From Bacteroidota bacterium (lineage in GTDB: Bacteria; Bacteroidota; Ignavibacteria; Kapaibacteriales; UBA2268), in contig JARKQC010000270.1 of the NCBI GenBank assembly GCA_029974985.1, positions 47,625-111,624 on the forward strand: a stretch of 64,000 nt of DNA. Direction: 5' to 3'. The position numbers and the translations under genes are program-made. This document shows positions 28,639-38,000 of the stretch, in pieces. Under the pieces are notes generated by a model. That model did not search any database. It saw nothing but the letters and a program-made list of their open reading frames with translations, and had not been told where the DNA came from. Each line of letters starts with the position of its first letter. The stretch's first letter is position 1.

Positions 28639-29640
28639 ATGAATCATAAATTAAAATTTGTTCTATTTGCAATTCCATTTATTTTAGTGGCTTGTATGCC
28701 CGAAGATGTACCCGTTACCCCTTTTGATAGGGGAAATGCTATAATTTCTCAGATCGTCCTCGAAAGCGACTATAAATGGCAGTCTTTTTTCAATCTATCC
28801 GAAAATAGAGAATTAAAACGCTCTTTGATGAATGAATGGGATTTAGCATTCAGTTGTAGCGATTCTTCTTATACTGTGCTTGTGAATACTGCTACTTTTA
28901 TGCAAATAGAAGATAAAGGTAATGTGGCTTTTGAAGATATTAGCTCTGTAAAAAATCCCGTTTTTCGTGCTGAAAGCCCCGATGGATACGATGATATTGA
29001 CTCAACTGCTATCAGACAGTGGTATGATATTGTAAATAATAAAGTTGTTTCTAAAAATCACGTTTATATCGTAAATATGGGAGTTACATCAATTGGAAGA
29101 CCGCTCGGTAATAAAAAAATGATGATTATTCGAGCTGACGAAATTGAATACGAAATTCGTGTTTCTGACTTGAACGGAAAAAATGACCGAAATATTATCG
29201 TTAAAAGAAATCCAAATTTAAATTACGTATGTATTTCGCTTAAAAATGATGAAGTGTTTGATTTCGAGCCGCAGAGCGAAACTTGGGATCTTTTGTTTAC
29301 CAAATATACATTTAGTTTCTACGAACCCGAGTATATTCCTTATTCCGTTACGGGAGTGCTGATAAATCCTAAATATGTCGTTGCCGCTGTGGATACCGTA
29401 CATTCTTATAGTGAAATTACAAGCGATTTAATTGATAGCTATCAATTTTCTAATAAAATGGATATTATTGGATATGACTGGAAGAAAGTTGATATCGAAA
29501 CGAGTGTCTATACTATTTATCCAAATATAAATTATATTATTCGAGATATAAAGGGGTTTTACTACAAACTTCACTTTATTGATTATTACGATGACGAAGG
29601 CAAAAAAGGCGCCCCAAAATTTGAATTCCAAAAATTATAA
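28639..29640 (+). CDS. HmuY-family lipoprotein
   Basis: A 333-residue lipoprotein; the signal peptide ends in the lipobox LVAC at residues 16-19. Two tryptophan-led strands (NEWDLAFSC, SETWDLLFTKYTF) and the C-terminal block NYIIRDIKGFYYKLHFIDYYDDEGKKGAPKFEFQKL region are characteristic of HmuY-family domains, where the last strands end '..FEYQ.L'. The likely location is the cell surface or the periplasmic face of the outer membrane. The upstream relative carries a T9SS domain instead of a lipid anchor. Heme binding is an inference; I cannot identify the ligand histidines with confidence. The CRISPR array begins 53 bp downstream. Confidence 0.72.
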   Translation: MNHKLKFVLFAIPFILVACMPEDVPVTPFDRGNAIISQIVLESDYKWQSFFNLSENRELKRSLMNEWDLAFSCSDSSYTVLVNTATFMQIEDKGNVAFEDISSVKNPVFRAESPDGYDDIDSTAIRQWYDIVNNKVVSKNHVYIVNMGVTSIGRPLGNKKMMIIRADEIEYEIRVSDLNGKNDRNIIVKRNPNLNYVCISLKNDEVFDFEPQSETWDLLFTKYTFSFYEPEYIPYSVTGVLINPKYVVAAVDTVHSYSEITSDLIDSYQFSNKMDIIGYDWKKVDIETSVYTIYPNINYIIRDIKGFYYKLHFIDYYDDEGKKGAPKFEFQKL

Positions 29641-29660
29641 CTGTATTTTTAATCGGCAGA

Positions 29661-29680
29661 CAATGGGGCATGCCTCATTG
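29661..29680. repeat. Dispersed palindrome, copy 2
   Basis: The same CAATG-N-GGCA-W-GCC-Y-CATTG core as at 19103-19121, extended here to GACAATG (29659-29665) and CATTGTC (29676-29682). It lies between the HmuY lipoprotein stop codon and the first CRISPR repeat and may also act as a transcription boundary. Confidence 0.5.
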
Positions 29681-29692
29681 TCAAATAAGACA

Positions 29693-32600
29693 GTTTTATT
29701 ATAATTAAAAATTTGTATTTTTGATAGTTGAATGACCCCAACACTTTAACAAAAATAGTTGTGATTTGATTAAAAATTTGTATTTTTGATAGTAATTTCC
29801 TTGTAATGCTTTACAAAATAATGTTGTGATTTGATTAAAAATTTGTATTTTTGATAGTTAAAGGTAACGATAGAGAATTAAGCAAGGGTTGTGATTTGAT
29901 TAAAAATTTGTATTTTTGATAGTCATAATCATTATTGGTAATTGTAGGGAATGTTGTGATTTGATTAAAAATTTGTATTTTTGATAGTTAAAGTCCTCCA
30001 CCCATAAACCAATCAGGGTTGTGATTTGATTAAAAATTTGTATTTTTGATAGTGCAATAGAAAATCAGATATTAGTTGGCGAGTTGTGATTTGATTAAAA
30101 AATTGTATTTTTGATAGTGGTGTCATTTACATTAAATGACGTCTTGTAGTTGTGATTTGATTAAAAATTTGTATTTTTGATAGTATATCTGCTATTGGAG
30201 GTAAAGCTGTAAGGTTGTGATTTGATTAAAAATTTGTATTTTTGATAGTATTGCCAACAATGGTGAAATACCAGACGCTGTTGTGATTTGATTAAAAATT
30301 TGTATTTTTGATAGTTGCACAATATCGAAATGTACCTATCGAAAGTTGTGATTTGATTAAAAATTTGTATTTTTGATAGTTGGCAAAAGACGTTTACAAT
30401 ATGACTGTATGTTGTGATTTGATTAAAAATTTGTATTTTTGATAGTCAAATTATTTCGCAATGCGACGAAGGCGTTGTTGTGATTTGATTAAAAATTTGT
30501 ATTTTTGATAGTTAACAGAAAGAGATACTATTAATAGTATCAGTTGTGATTTGATTAAAAATTTGTATTTTTGATAGTAATAAACAATTCGTTTGGAACG
30601 ATAGGAGTGTTGTGATTTGATTAAAAATTTGTATTTTTGATAGTATCTAAAAAAGATATTGAAAAAGCAAAAAGTTGTGATTTGATTAAAAATTTGTATT
30701 TTTGATAGTTGAAAGCACCATAGCACAAAAAGAAATAAAGTTGTGATTTGATTAAAAATTTGTATTTTTGATAGTAATTTGATAACAATTATTCGGATAG
30801 AGCAGGTTGTGATTTGATTAAAAATTTGTATTTTTGATAGTCATCCCATTTACTGTGTAAAGCCCTTTGTTGTTGTGATTTGATTAAAAATTTGTATTTT
30901 TGATAGTGTAAAGCTGTTAGCAGTTCAACCACTATTCGTTGTGATTTGATTAAAAATTTGTATTTTTGATAGTGTACCGAAAGGCAACATCATATCTTTT
31001 TCAGTTGTGATTTGATTAAAAATTTGTATTTTTGATAGTCAGTAATGTTATCCTCAACAGTAGATGTTGTTGTGATTTGATTAAAAATTTGTATTTTTGA
31101 TAGTTTATTACTTATTTATTTTTATTGTTGTTGGTTGTGATTTGATTAAAAATTTGTATTTTTGATAGTTTACTTCTTCTAATAAATGGATAACGTTTAG
31201 TTGTGATTTGATTAAAAATTTGTATTTTTGATAGTCTACATCTATCAAATCATTTTGCCAATTTAGTTGTGATTTGATTAAAAATTTGTATTTTTGATAG
31301 TCCTCGTTAGAGAATTTAAAATCCGTTGTAAGTTGTGATTTGATTAAAAATTTGTATTTTTGATAGTTTCATTTTTTTCCCAGACGTCAATGCACTGTTG
31401 TGATTTGATTAAAAATTTGTATTTTTGATAGTTTTTTGTTAAAGTGTTGGGGGCATTCAACAGTTGTGATTTGATTAAAAATTTGTATTTTTGATAGTGA
31501 AACCGTATATTTAGACAAAGTACGATTGTTGTGATTTGATTAAAAATTTGTATTTTTGATAGTTCTCATATGTCCAATTATTAATGAGTCATCTGTTGTG
31601 ATTTGATTAAAAATTTGTATTTTTGATAGTTTCTATGGTGAAGGTGTTTAGCGGTATTAAGTTGTGATTTGATTAAAAATTTGTATTTTTGATAGTACAT
31701 CTACTGTTGAGGATAACATTACTGAAGTTGTGATTTGATTAAAAATTTGTATTTTTGATAGTTAACGCAAATGCTATTTTTGACGGTTTCCAGTTGTGAT
31801 TTGATTAAAAATTTGTATTTTTGATAGTAAATTAATATCATCTTGTACAGTTCTCATGTTGTGATTTGATTAAAAATTTGTATTTTTGATAGTTTCTGTT
31901 GCTTATGATTTCACTACGCACAAGTTGTGATTTGATTAAAAATTTGTATTTTTGATAGTTTCCATATTAACGTTAGGTAATTCTGCAAGTTGTGATTTGA
32001 TTAAAAATTTGTATTTTTGATAGTCCAATGTACACAAATGTCACAACGACAGGGTTGTGATTTGATTAAAAATTTGTATTTTTGATAGTTCAAAGAAAAA
32101 GATGAAGGTGATGTAAGAAGTTGTGATTTGATTAAAAATTTGTATTTTTGATAGTTTCGATGTTATCATCATATTCAACGGTTTGTTGTGATTTGATTAA
32201 AAATTTGTATTTTTGATAGTATATTCTATGACTAATGTGCAACTATTAATGTTGTGATTTGATTAAAAATTTGTATTTTTGATAGTTTCGTCTTTATTTT
32301 TAGCAAACATATCTTTGTTGTGATTTGATTAAAAATTTGTATTTTTGATAGTTTTAAAAGCTGTACACGTTATTGCAGGGGGTTGTGATTTGATTAAAAA
32401 TTTGTATTTTTGATAGTTTAACTGGCGGCAATCCTTTATTACATAAGTTGTGATTTGATTAAAAATTTGTATTTTTGATAGTATCACCGCAGGAGATAGT
32501 GAGGACGGAGAAGTTGTGATTTGATTAAAAATTTGTATTTTTGATAGTTACTGTAGTCAAATGCAACACCGTTTTTAAGTTGTGATTTGATTAAAAATTT

Positions 32601-33794
32601 GTATTTTTGATAGTAAAAACAATAACATCATATCAACAATAGCAGTTGTGATTTGATTAAAAATTTGTATTTTTGATAGTCCATACGAGGTTATGGAGTG
32701 CCACAGGTGGTTGTGATTTGATTAAAAATTTGTATTTTTGATAGTGCGTTTAATTTTGTTACTGCTTGATTTGTGTTGTGATTTGATTAAAAATTTGTAT
32801 TTTTGATAGTCCCAAGATGGACGATTTAAATAATGAAATAGTTGTGATTTGATTAAAAATTTGTATTTTTGATAGTCTGTAAATTCAATTACAGCCTTAT
32901 TTTGTGTTGTGATTTGATTAAAAATTTGTATTTTTGATAGTAGAATACGGATAACGACATCAAAGGCGAGGGTTGTGATTTGATTAAAAATTTGTATTTT
33001 TGATAGTAAAGAGGTGCAGAATGCCACATTAACGGATAGTTGTGATTTGATTAAAAATTTGTATTTTTGATAGTCCAAATATGAAGATAATTACTAACGA
33101 GCTGTTGTGATTTGATTAAAAATTTGTATTTTTGATAGTTGCTGACTAAATATAATGCAATGTATGATGTTGTGATTTGATTAAAAATTTGTATTTTTGA
33201 TAGTGAACGATGCAAGAAATAGATTACCTGTTAAGTTGTGATTTGATTAAAAATTTGTATTTTTGATAGTTATTTGTTTTCGCCTTCGCCTTTCATTTAG
33301 TTGTGATTTGATTAAAAATTTGTATTTTTGATAGTGCTGGACGTTATTATTTGCAACTCGAAGACGTTGTGATTTGATTAAAAATTTGTATTTTTGATAG
33401 TTTAATATTTCGACAATAGATTTATCGTAAGTTGTGATTTGATTAAAAATTTGTATTTTTGATAGTAAATAAGCGTGTCCCCAATTTATTGAATTGGTTG
33501 TGATTTGATTAAAAATTTGTATTTTTGATAGTCTTTGATATGCCGTGATAATGGATTCCTTGTTGTGATTTGATTAAAAATTTGTATTTTTGATAGTGTT
33601 CTTATTGGCAGCATCTGTCCCGCTCACGTTGTGATTTGATTAAAAATTTGTATTTTTGATAGTAGCTCTGAAGAGTTTGTTTCTGAAAATGAGTTGTGAT
33701 TTGATTAAAAATTTGTATTTTTGATAGTAATAGCAAATTACCTATTGTTTCAATTAGGGTTGTGATTTGATTAAAAATTTGTATTTTTGATAGT
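29693..33794 (+). CRISPR. Type II-C CRISPR array, 63 repeats and 62 spacers
   Basis: The repeat is 36 bp, starting GTTGTGATTTGATT and ending TATTTTTGATAGT; spacers are 29-31 bp (mostly 29 or 30). I counted 62 spacers. Repeats are identical except for the seventh (30083-30118, T-to-A at position 20) and the first (29693-29728), which differs at positions 4, 6, 7, 9 and 11 but is perfect from 12 to 36. The last repeat (33759-33794) is intact. Orientation is set by the tracrRNA: its anti-repeat pairs with positions 1-24 of the plus-strand repeat, so crRNAs are read rightward, convergent with cas9-cas1-cas2. Two spacer pairs are reverse complements of each other (31040/31697 and 29729/31433). Confidence 0.98.
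29759..29788 (+). promoter_or_regulatory. Promoter inside each CRISPR repeat (second repeat given as example)
   Basis: Within the repeat, TTG at positions 2-4 and TATTTTTG at positions 24-31 are 19 bp apart, matching the Bacteroidota housekeeping consensus (TTG, ~19-20 bp, TAnnTTTG). Five bases of repeat remain after the TAnnTTTG element, so transcription should begin at about the first bases of the next spacer. The arrangement recurs in every full repeat at 65-67 bp intervals. Confidence 0.65.
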
Positions 33795-33819
33795 AGGTAT
33801 TTTGTAAGTGCCTACTATC
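33789..33819. promoter_or_regulatory. Hairpin at the array/cas2 junction
   Basis: GATAGTAGG (33789-33797), made of the last six bases of the final repeat plus three flanking bases, is the exact inverse of CCTACTATC (33811-33819). A G-U pair can extend it. It occupies most of the 49 bp between the array and the cas2 stop codon. It could end the converging crRNA and cas transcripts or mark the spacer-integration end. Confidence 0.45.
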
Positions 33820-33843
33820 ATTATTATTTAATATAAGTTTTAA

Positions 33844-34185
33844 TTAGAATAATTCTAATTGTTTCTTGCTATCTAAGGGGAATGTATATTGTGTTCTACC
33901 AAAAAATACTTCCATTTTTTCAATTTGTTTGTCTGTTATCATTAGTATTTTAACGTCGCCTTTTTCTTCGATTATGGCTTTTACTTTTTTCTTATATACT
34001 TCGGCACTTTCTAAGCTCATGCAATGTCGGGTATAGACAGAGTATTGCATCATCGAAAATCCGAGCTTTAATAAGTTTTTTCTAAATCTTGCCGCTCTTT
34101 TTCTTTCGATTTTAGTAACTACGGGCATATCAAACATTACGATTAGCCACATAATATTATATGAATTAAATCTACCAAAGCTCAT
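33844..34185 (-). CDS. cas2: CRISPR-associated endoribonuclease-fold protein Cas2
   Basis: A 113-residue protein, partner of Cas1 in spacer acquisition. It has the ferredoxin-like fold start MWLIVMFDMPVVTKIERKRAARFRKNLLKLGFSMMQYSVY, with the conserved Asp after the first strand and the GFSMMQYSVYTR segment typical of type II Cas2. Its start overlaps the cas1 stop by 4 bp. It is the last gene of cas9-cas1-cas2, with no csn2 or cas4 after it, which defines subtype II-C. Confidence 0.95.
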   Translation of the reverse strand: MSFGRFNSYNIMWLIVMFDMPVVTKIERKRAARFRKNLLKLGFSMMQYSVYTRHCMSLESAEVYKKKVKAIIEEKGDVKILMITDKQIEKMEVFFGRTQYTFPLDSKKQLELF

Positions 34186-35075
34186 TCTAAGAATTCTGGA
34201 TAATTAATTATTTCATTTTCACCTAAGGCGCATTTTACGAGCGATGCGCTTGTCATAGTCATTGCTATCATTAGCGGTCGAGTAACATTTTTAAATTTAC
34301 AATCTCGAGTAGGTAATTTTAGTATGACTTTTTTAAATTCTTTTGTAATTTCAAGTGATTTACTATATTCTATGTATTTCATAACAATATCATCTACATA
34401 TACTCTATACGGCTCCATAAGGTCATCTGCTAAGCAAAATGCATTATATTTATTGCTATGCTTTATACCGAGTGTTGGATGCAGTCCCGAGCCGGCAATA
34501 GCTCTTGCCATTACAGCTCTTATAACTGCATAACCATAATTGAGCAAATTATTGGGTGGATCGCCGTATCTCTCTCTTGTAAAGTTCATTCCAGTAAATA
34601 ATTCGTTCCAATAATATTTAGATGCTTGTGCTTCTCTATTTGTAGAGTCTCCCGTTTTGACTGTTTTTACAAAGCGTCTAAGAGCTGTATCGTTTTTTCC
34701 AATAAATTTTAAAAAATTTGCTTGATTTTGAATTTTTTGCTGAATTGTTTGTTTCCATAATTTGTTTTTTAAGGTATCTTTCATTTCTGCTTGTGCAATG
34801 AAAGTCTGAGCTTGCGTTGTATTTGAATTTAGATTTAGCAACATAGTGCTTGGTGTGTGATTTTTATCGCAGAAGCAAACCGCAATATTTTTTTGTGCAA
34901 GGAAAGAAAAAAGATAACCTGTGTAAGTAGTTGCAATATTATCGAGAACTATAAAACCAACATCATCTAAGCATACACTTTTAATTTCTCCGCTCTCTTT
35001 ATTAAGCAGAATAAGTTGCTCATTTTTTATGCTCAGATGATGTTCGCTCTCTATTAATAATGTTCTTTTAATCAT
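34182..35075 (-). CDS. cas1: CRISPR-associated integrase Cas1 (type II)
   Basis: A 297-residue metal-dependent integrase that inserts new spacers together with Cas2. Probable catalytic residues are E148 (NREAQASKYYW), H206 (GIKHSNKYNAF) and E221 (LADDLMEPYR), all present. The N-terminal beta domain begins IKRTLLIESEHHLSIKNEQL. It overlaps cas9 and cas2 by 4 bp at both ends. All active-site residues are intact, and so is the array's right-most repeat, which suggests a locus still able to adapt. Confidence 0.96.
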   Translation of the reverse strand: MIKRTLLIESEHHLSIKNEQLILLNKESGEIKSVCLDDVGFIVLDNIATTYTGYLFSFLAQKNIAVCFCDKNHTPSTMLLNLNSNTTQAQTFIAQAEMKDTLKNKLWKQTIQQKIQNQANFLKFIGKNDTALRRFVKTVKTGDSTNREAQASKYYWNELFTGMNFTRERYGDPPNNLLNYGYAVIRAVMARAIAGSGLHPTLGIKHSNKYNAFCLADDLMEPYRVYVDDIVMKYIEYSKSLEITKEFKKVILKLPTRDCKFKNVTRPLMIAMTMTSASLVKCALGENEIINYPEFLE

Positions 35076-38000
35076 TCTTTTAATATAATTAAATTACCTA
35101 ATACATCTATTCTTACTTTTAGAAGTTTTGCTTTTTTCAGTGCGCCTAAACTTCTTATCATTATCATTTCACTATCAAAATTTATTGTAGCCGCATTATG
35201 TTTTCTGAAAACATAATATTTACTTGATAGTTTTTGCACTCTATATAAATTATCAAAAATTTGTTTTTTACTAAGATTATATATTTCAGAACTATCAATA
35301 TCCATACCAACAAGGAACATTTCATTTCTTTTCATAGTGAATTTTAGCTTAGCACCATCTAAATATGGAGGCACGATTTCGATTTTGTTTCTCTGCCTAT
35401 TCACAGCCTCCCAAAATGTAAGAATTAACTCAGAATAATTACCATCCTCATCTTCGTAAATAGCAACAATATAGTTGTTATCAGGGTCAACATATTGGTT
35501 AATTCCTTCGTGTAATTGCGAAGTATTACCAAGATTATTTGTTAATCTAATTTTATTAATAGGAACGGGTTTGCCTCTTTTATTATTAAGAAATAGTGTA
35601 GTTTCTTTAAGTCCTGTTTCGGGATTAAATCGAGTGAAAGCATCTTTTGGCACATCGTATTTCTTATTATTTATTTTGACACCTAATTCTTGCAGACGAT
35701 TAAGCACAATTTTCTTAATTGTGGGGTCGGCAATGCGATTAATCTTAGCAGAATTTTCAATCGAATCAATAGGCACTCTCACATTATAATAATACCTATT
35801 ATCAACAGGGGAGAGGCGTTTACCATAGACTGTTTCAGCGTGAAGTTTTCCTCTAACGGCATATCCTTCGGTTTTATAGACTTTTCCTTTTTTTCTTTTT
35901 TTAGTAACAATTTTAGTAGTAATTTGTATTCTATTTTCGAAAGAAACTAAAACATCGCTAATAGCTTTTTCAGCATCTTTACGGAAGCTTTCCCAAGGTG
36001 GGGGGAAAATATCTTTTTTTACATATTTAAATTTTTCGGGATTGCTAATTCTGAAAAGAAACTTTTTATTTGTATTAGCCACAACTAATGCATCAATAAT
36101 ATGGTGTCGGTGGTCATCACGATTTTTTTCATCTTCTTGTTTATTCAGAATAGAATTAAGCCCCCAATTATGTCTTAATTTAGCAGTGATACCTCCCGAA
36201 TAAGTATTAACATTATCGCAAATTTGTTGTAAATATAGAGTTGCGTATTTAGAGAAATATCGAGTGTCATTAAGCTGTTTTGACGCAAAATCTTGGAATG
36301 TCATTGGGTTTTCATTTGCAAATTTCTTTGCTTTGTTATAGGGCAAAATTTTAAATGCTGTATCTTTCATTAATTTCCAGCGTTCTTTGTCTGCCGAAAA
36401 ATATTCAAAAGGAGTTCTATCACCTTTTTGATGATTCTCTTCTCTAAAACAGAGTACTTTATTGCTATAGCTATCATCTAGTGAACGGCTATAAGGTATC
36501 ATGTGATCTACTTCAATAATATTACTATCACTAAATACTTGATTAATAGAAATTGGTTTATGTGAATAAGGGCAAATAGTATTTTGGTTTTTCGCTTCCA
36601 TTTCTTTATATAGCACATATTTTTGAATGTTTTCTCTTGAAATTGCAAGCCCAACTTGTTCAAGATATTCCTCAGCCTCTTTATTAATTTTTTCTCTTTT
36701 TCTATTATTATAAAGTGTTTCTAATCGTTGTTTTTGATTTTGTTTAAGTTCTCTTGCTAGTTCGATATTAATTCTTGAAAATCCACCGTATTCATTTTGT
36801 AAGGCATTAACAACTTTACGTAATTCATAAAGCCCTTTTTGTACAATTGGATTTCTAAGATTATCGGGCATACCAAGTAAATCATTTTTACTTTTTTCTA
36901 TTTCAATTTCACTTGGGTGATAAAGTTTTTTCAGCTGTTTTTCACTAATATTATAATTTACTTTTAAATACTCTTTAATTCTATTGCTAAGCTCACCTTT
37001 TGGTAGATTAGTATTCAGCTCAATATCAATATAATTATAGATTTTATCAATTTCTTCGGGTGCAAGCTCTTTTTTCAAATCAGCGAGAGCATTATCCACA
37101 CCCGCTAAAATCACAGCATCATAATACAAACGTCCATTTCGTAAATGTGGTAAAATATTTTTAATAGCTTTTAGACTTAATTTTGAGTATCCATCTTTAA
37201 GATTAATTTTACATAATAAATCCGCTTGCTCTTGTGAGAAATCCCATCTATTTTGAGCGTAATTGTGTAGCCATTCATTATTTTTAGCAAAATAAAGCAC
37301 GTCCCACATTTCGTATTTTAATTTTTCAATATCAAAAAATTTGAGTCGCACTTTTGGAAAAAGTTTAATAATTTGATTAAATCTATAATCTGTATAATGT
37401 GCCGAGAATTTTGTATCATCATCATAATTAAATTTTGCATCACCCAATTTAAATTTTTTATGTAAATCTGATATTTTCGTATCAGCTGATTTATTAGCAA
37501 TATAATTATAAAAATCGCATTTAAGTTCGAAAGAAATTGGCTCGCCGTTTAATCTTAAATTATTAAGTACTTGCCAAGTTCTAAACTCTTCAAATTCAAC
37601 TCTACTAATCGGGCATCGTTGTTTATTTTTTTCAAACATACATTTGCCAATAGTTTTTTTCTGCGACAGCAATTCTCTTTGGAAAAATAGAATACCTTTT
37701 TTGGGGTCTCCAATTTTTGATTTTAGTTCATCAGTATAAAAATCGGGTTTAAATTCCTTTTGTTTTTCCCATAATTTTTCAAATTCATCAATATAATTTT
37801 GCCTTTTAATTACTCTATTTCTAATTCTTTCTTTCAAAATGAAAGGTTCATTTTCGAGATGTGAAATTGTATAAAAATATTCACCAAGAGTTCTAAACCC
37901 ATTATCGAGAATTTTTTGATTGTCATTTAATCCAATTTTTCTAGTATTTTTGTCAGTCTCATCAATTTTAGTTTCTTTGGCATCTCCATTTCTACTACTT

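Noticed and set aside
30451..30726. Open frame on the minus strand inside the CRISPR array with repeated YQKYKFLIKSQ peptide
   Set aside because: It is a translation of the CRISPR repeat itself. The same applies to the frame at 32722-33078.
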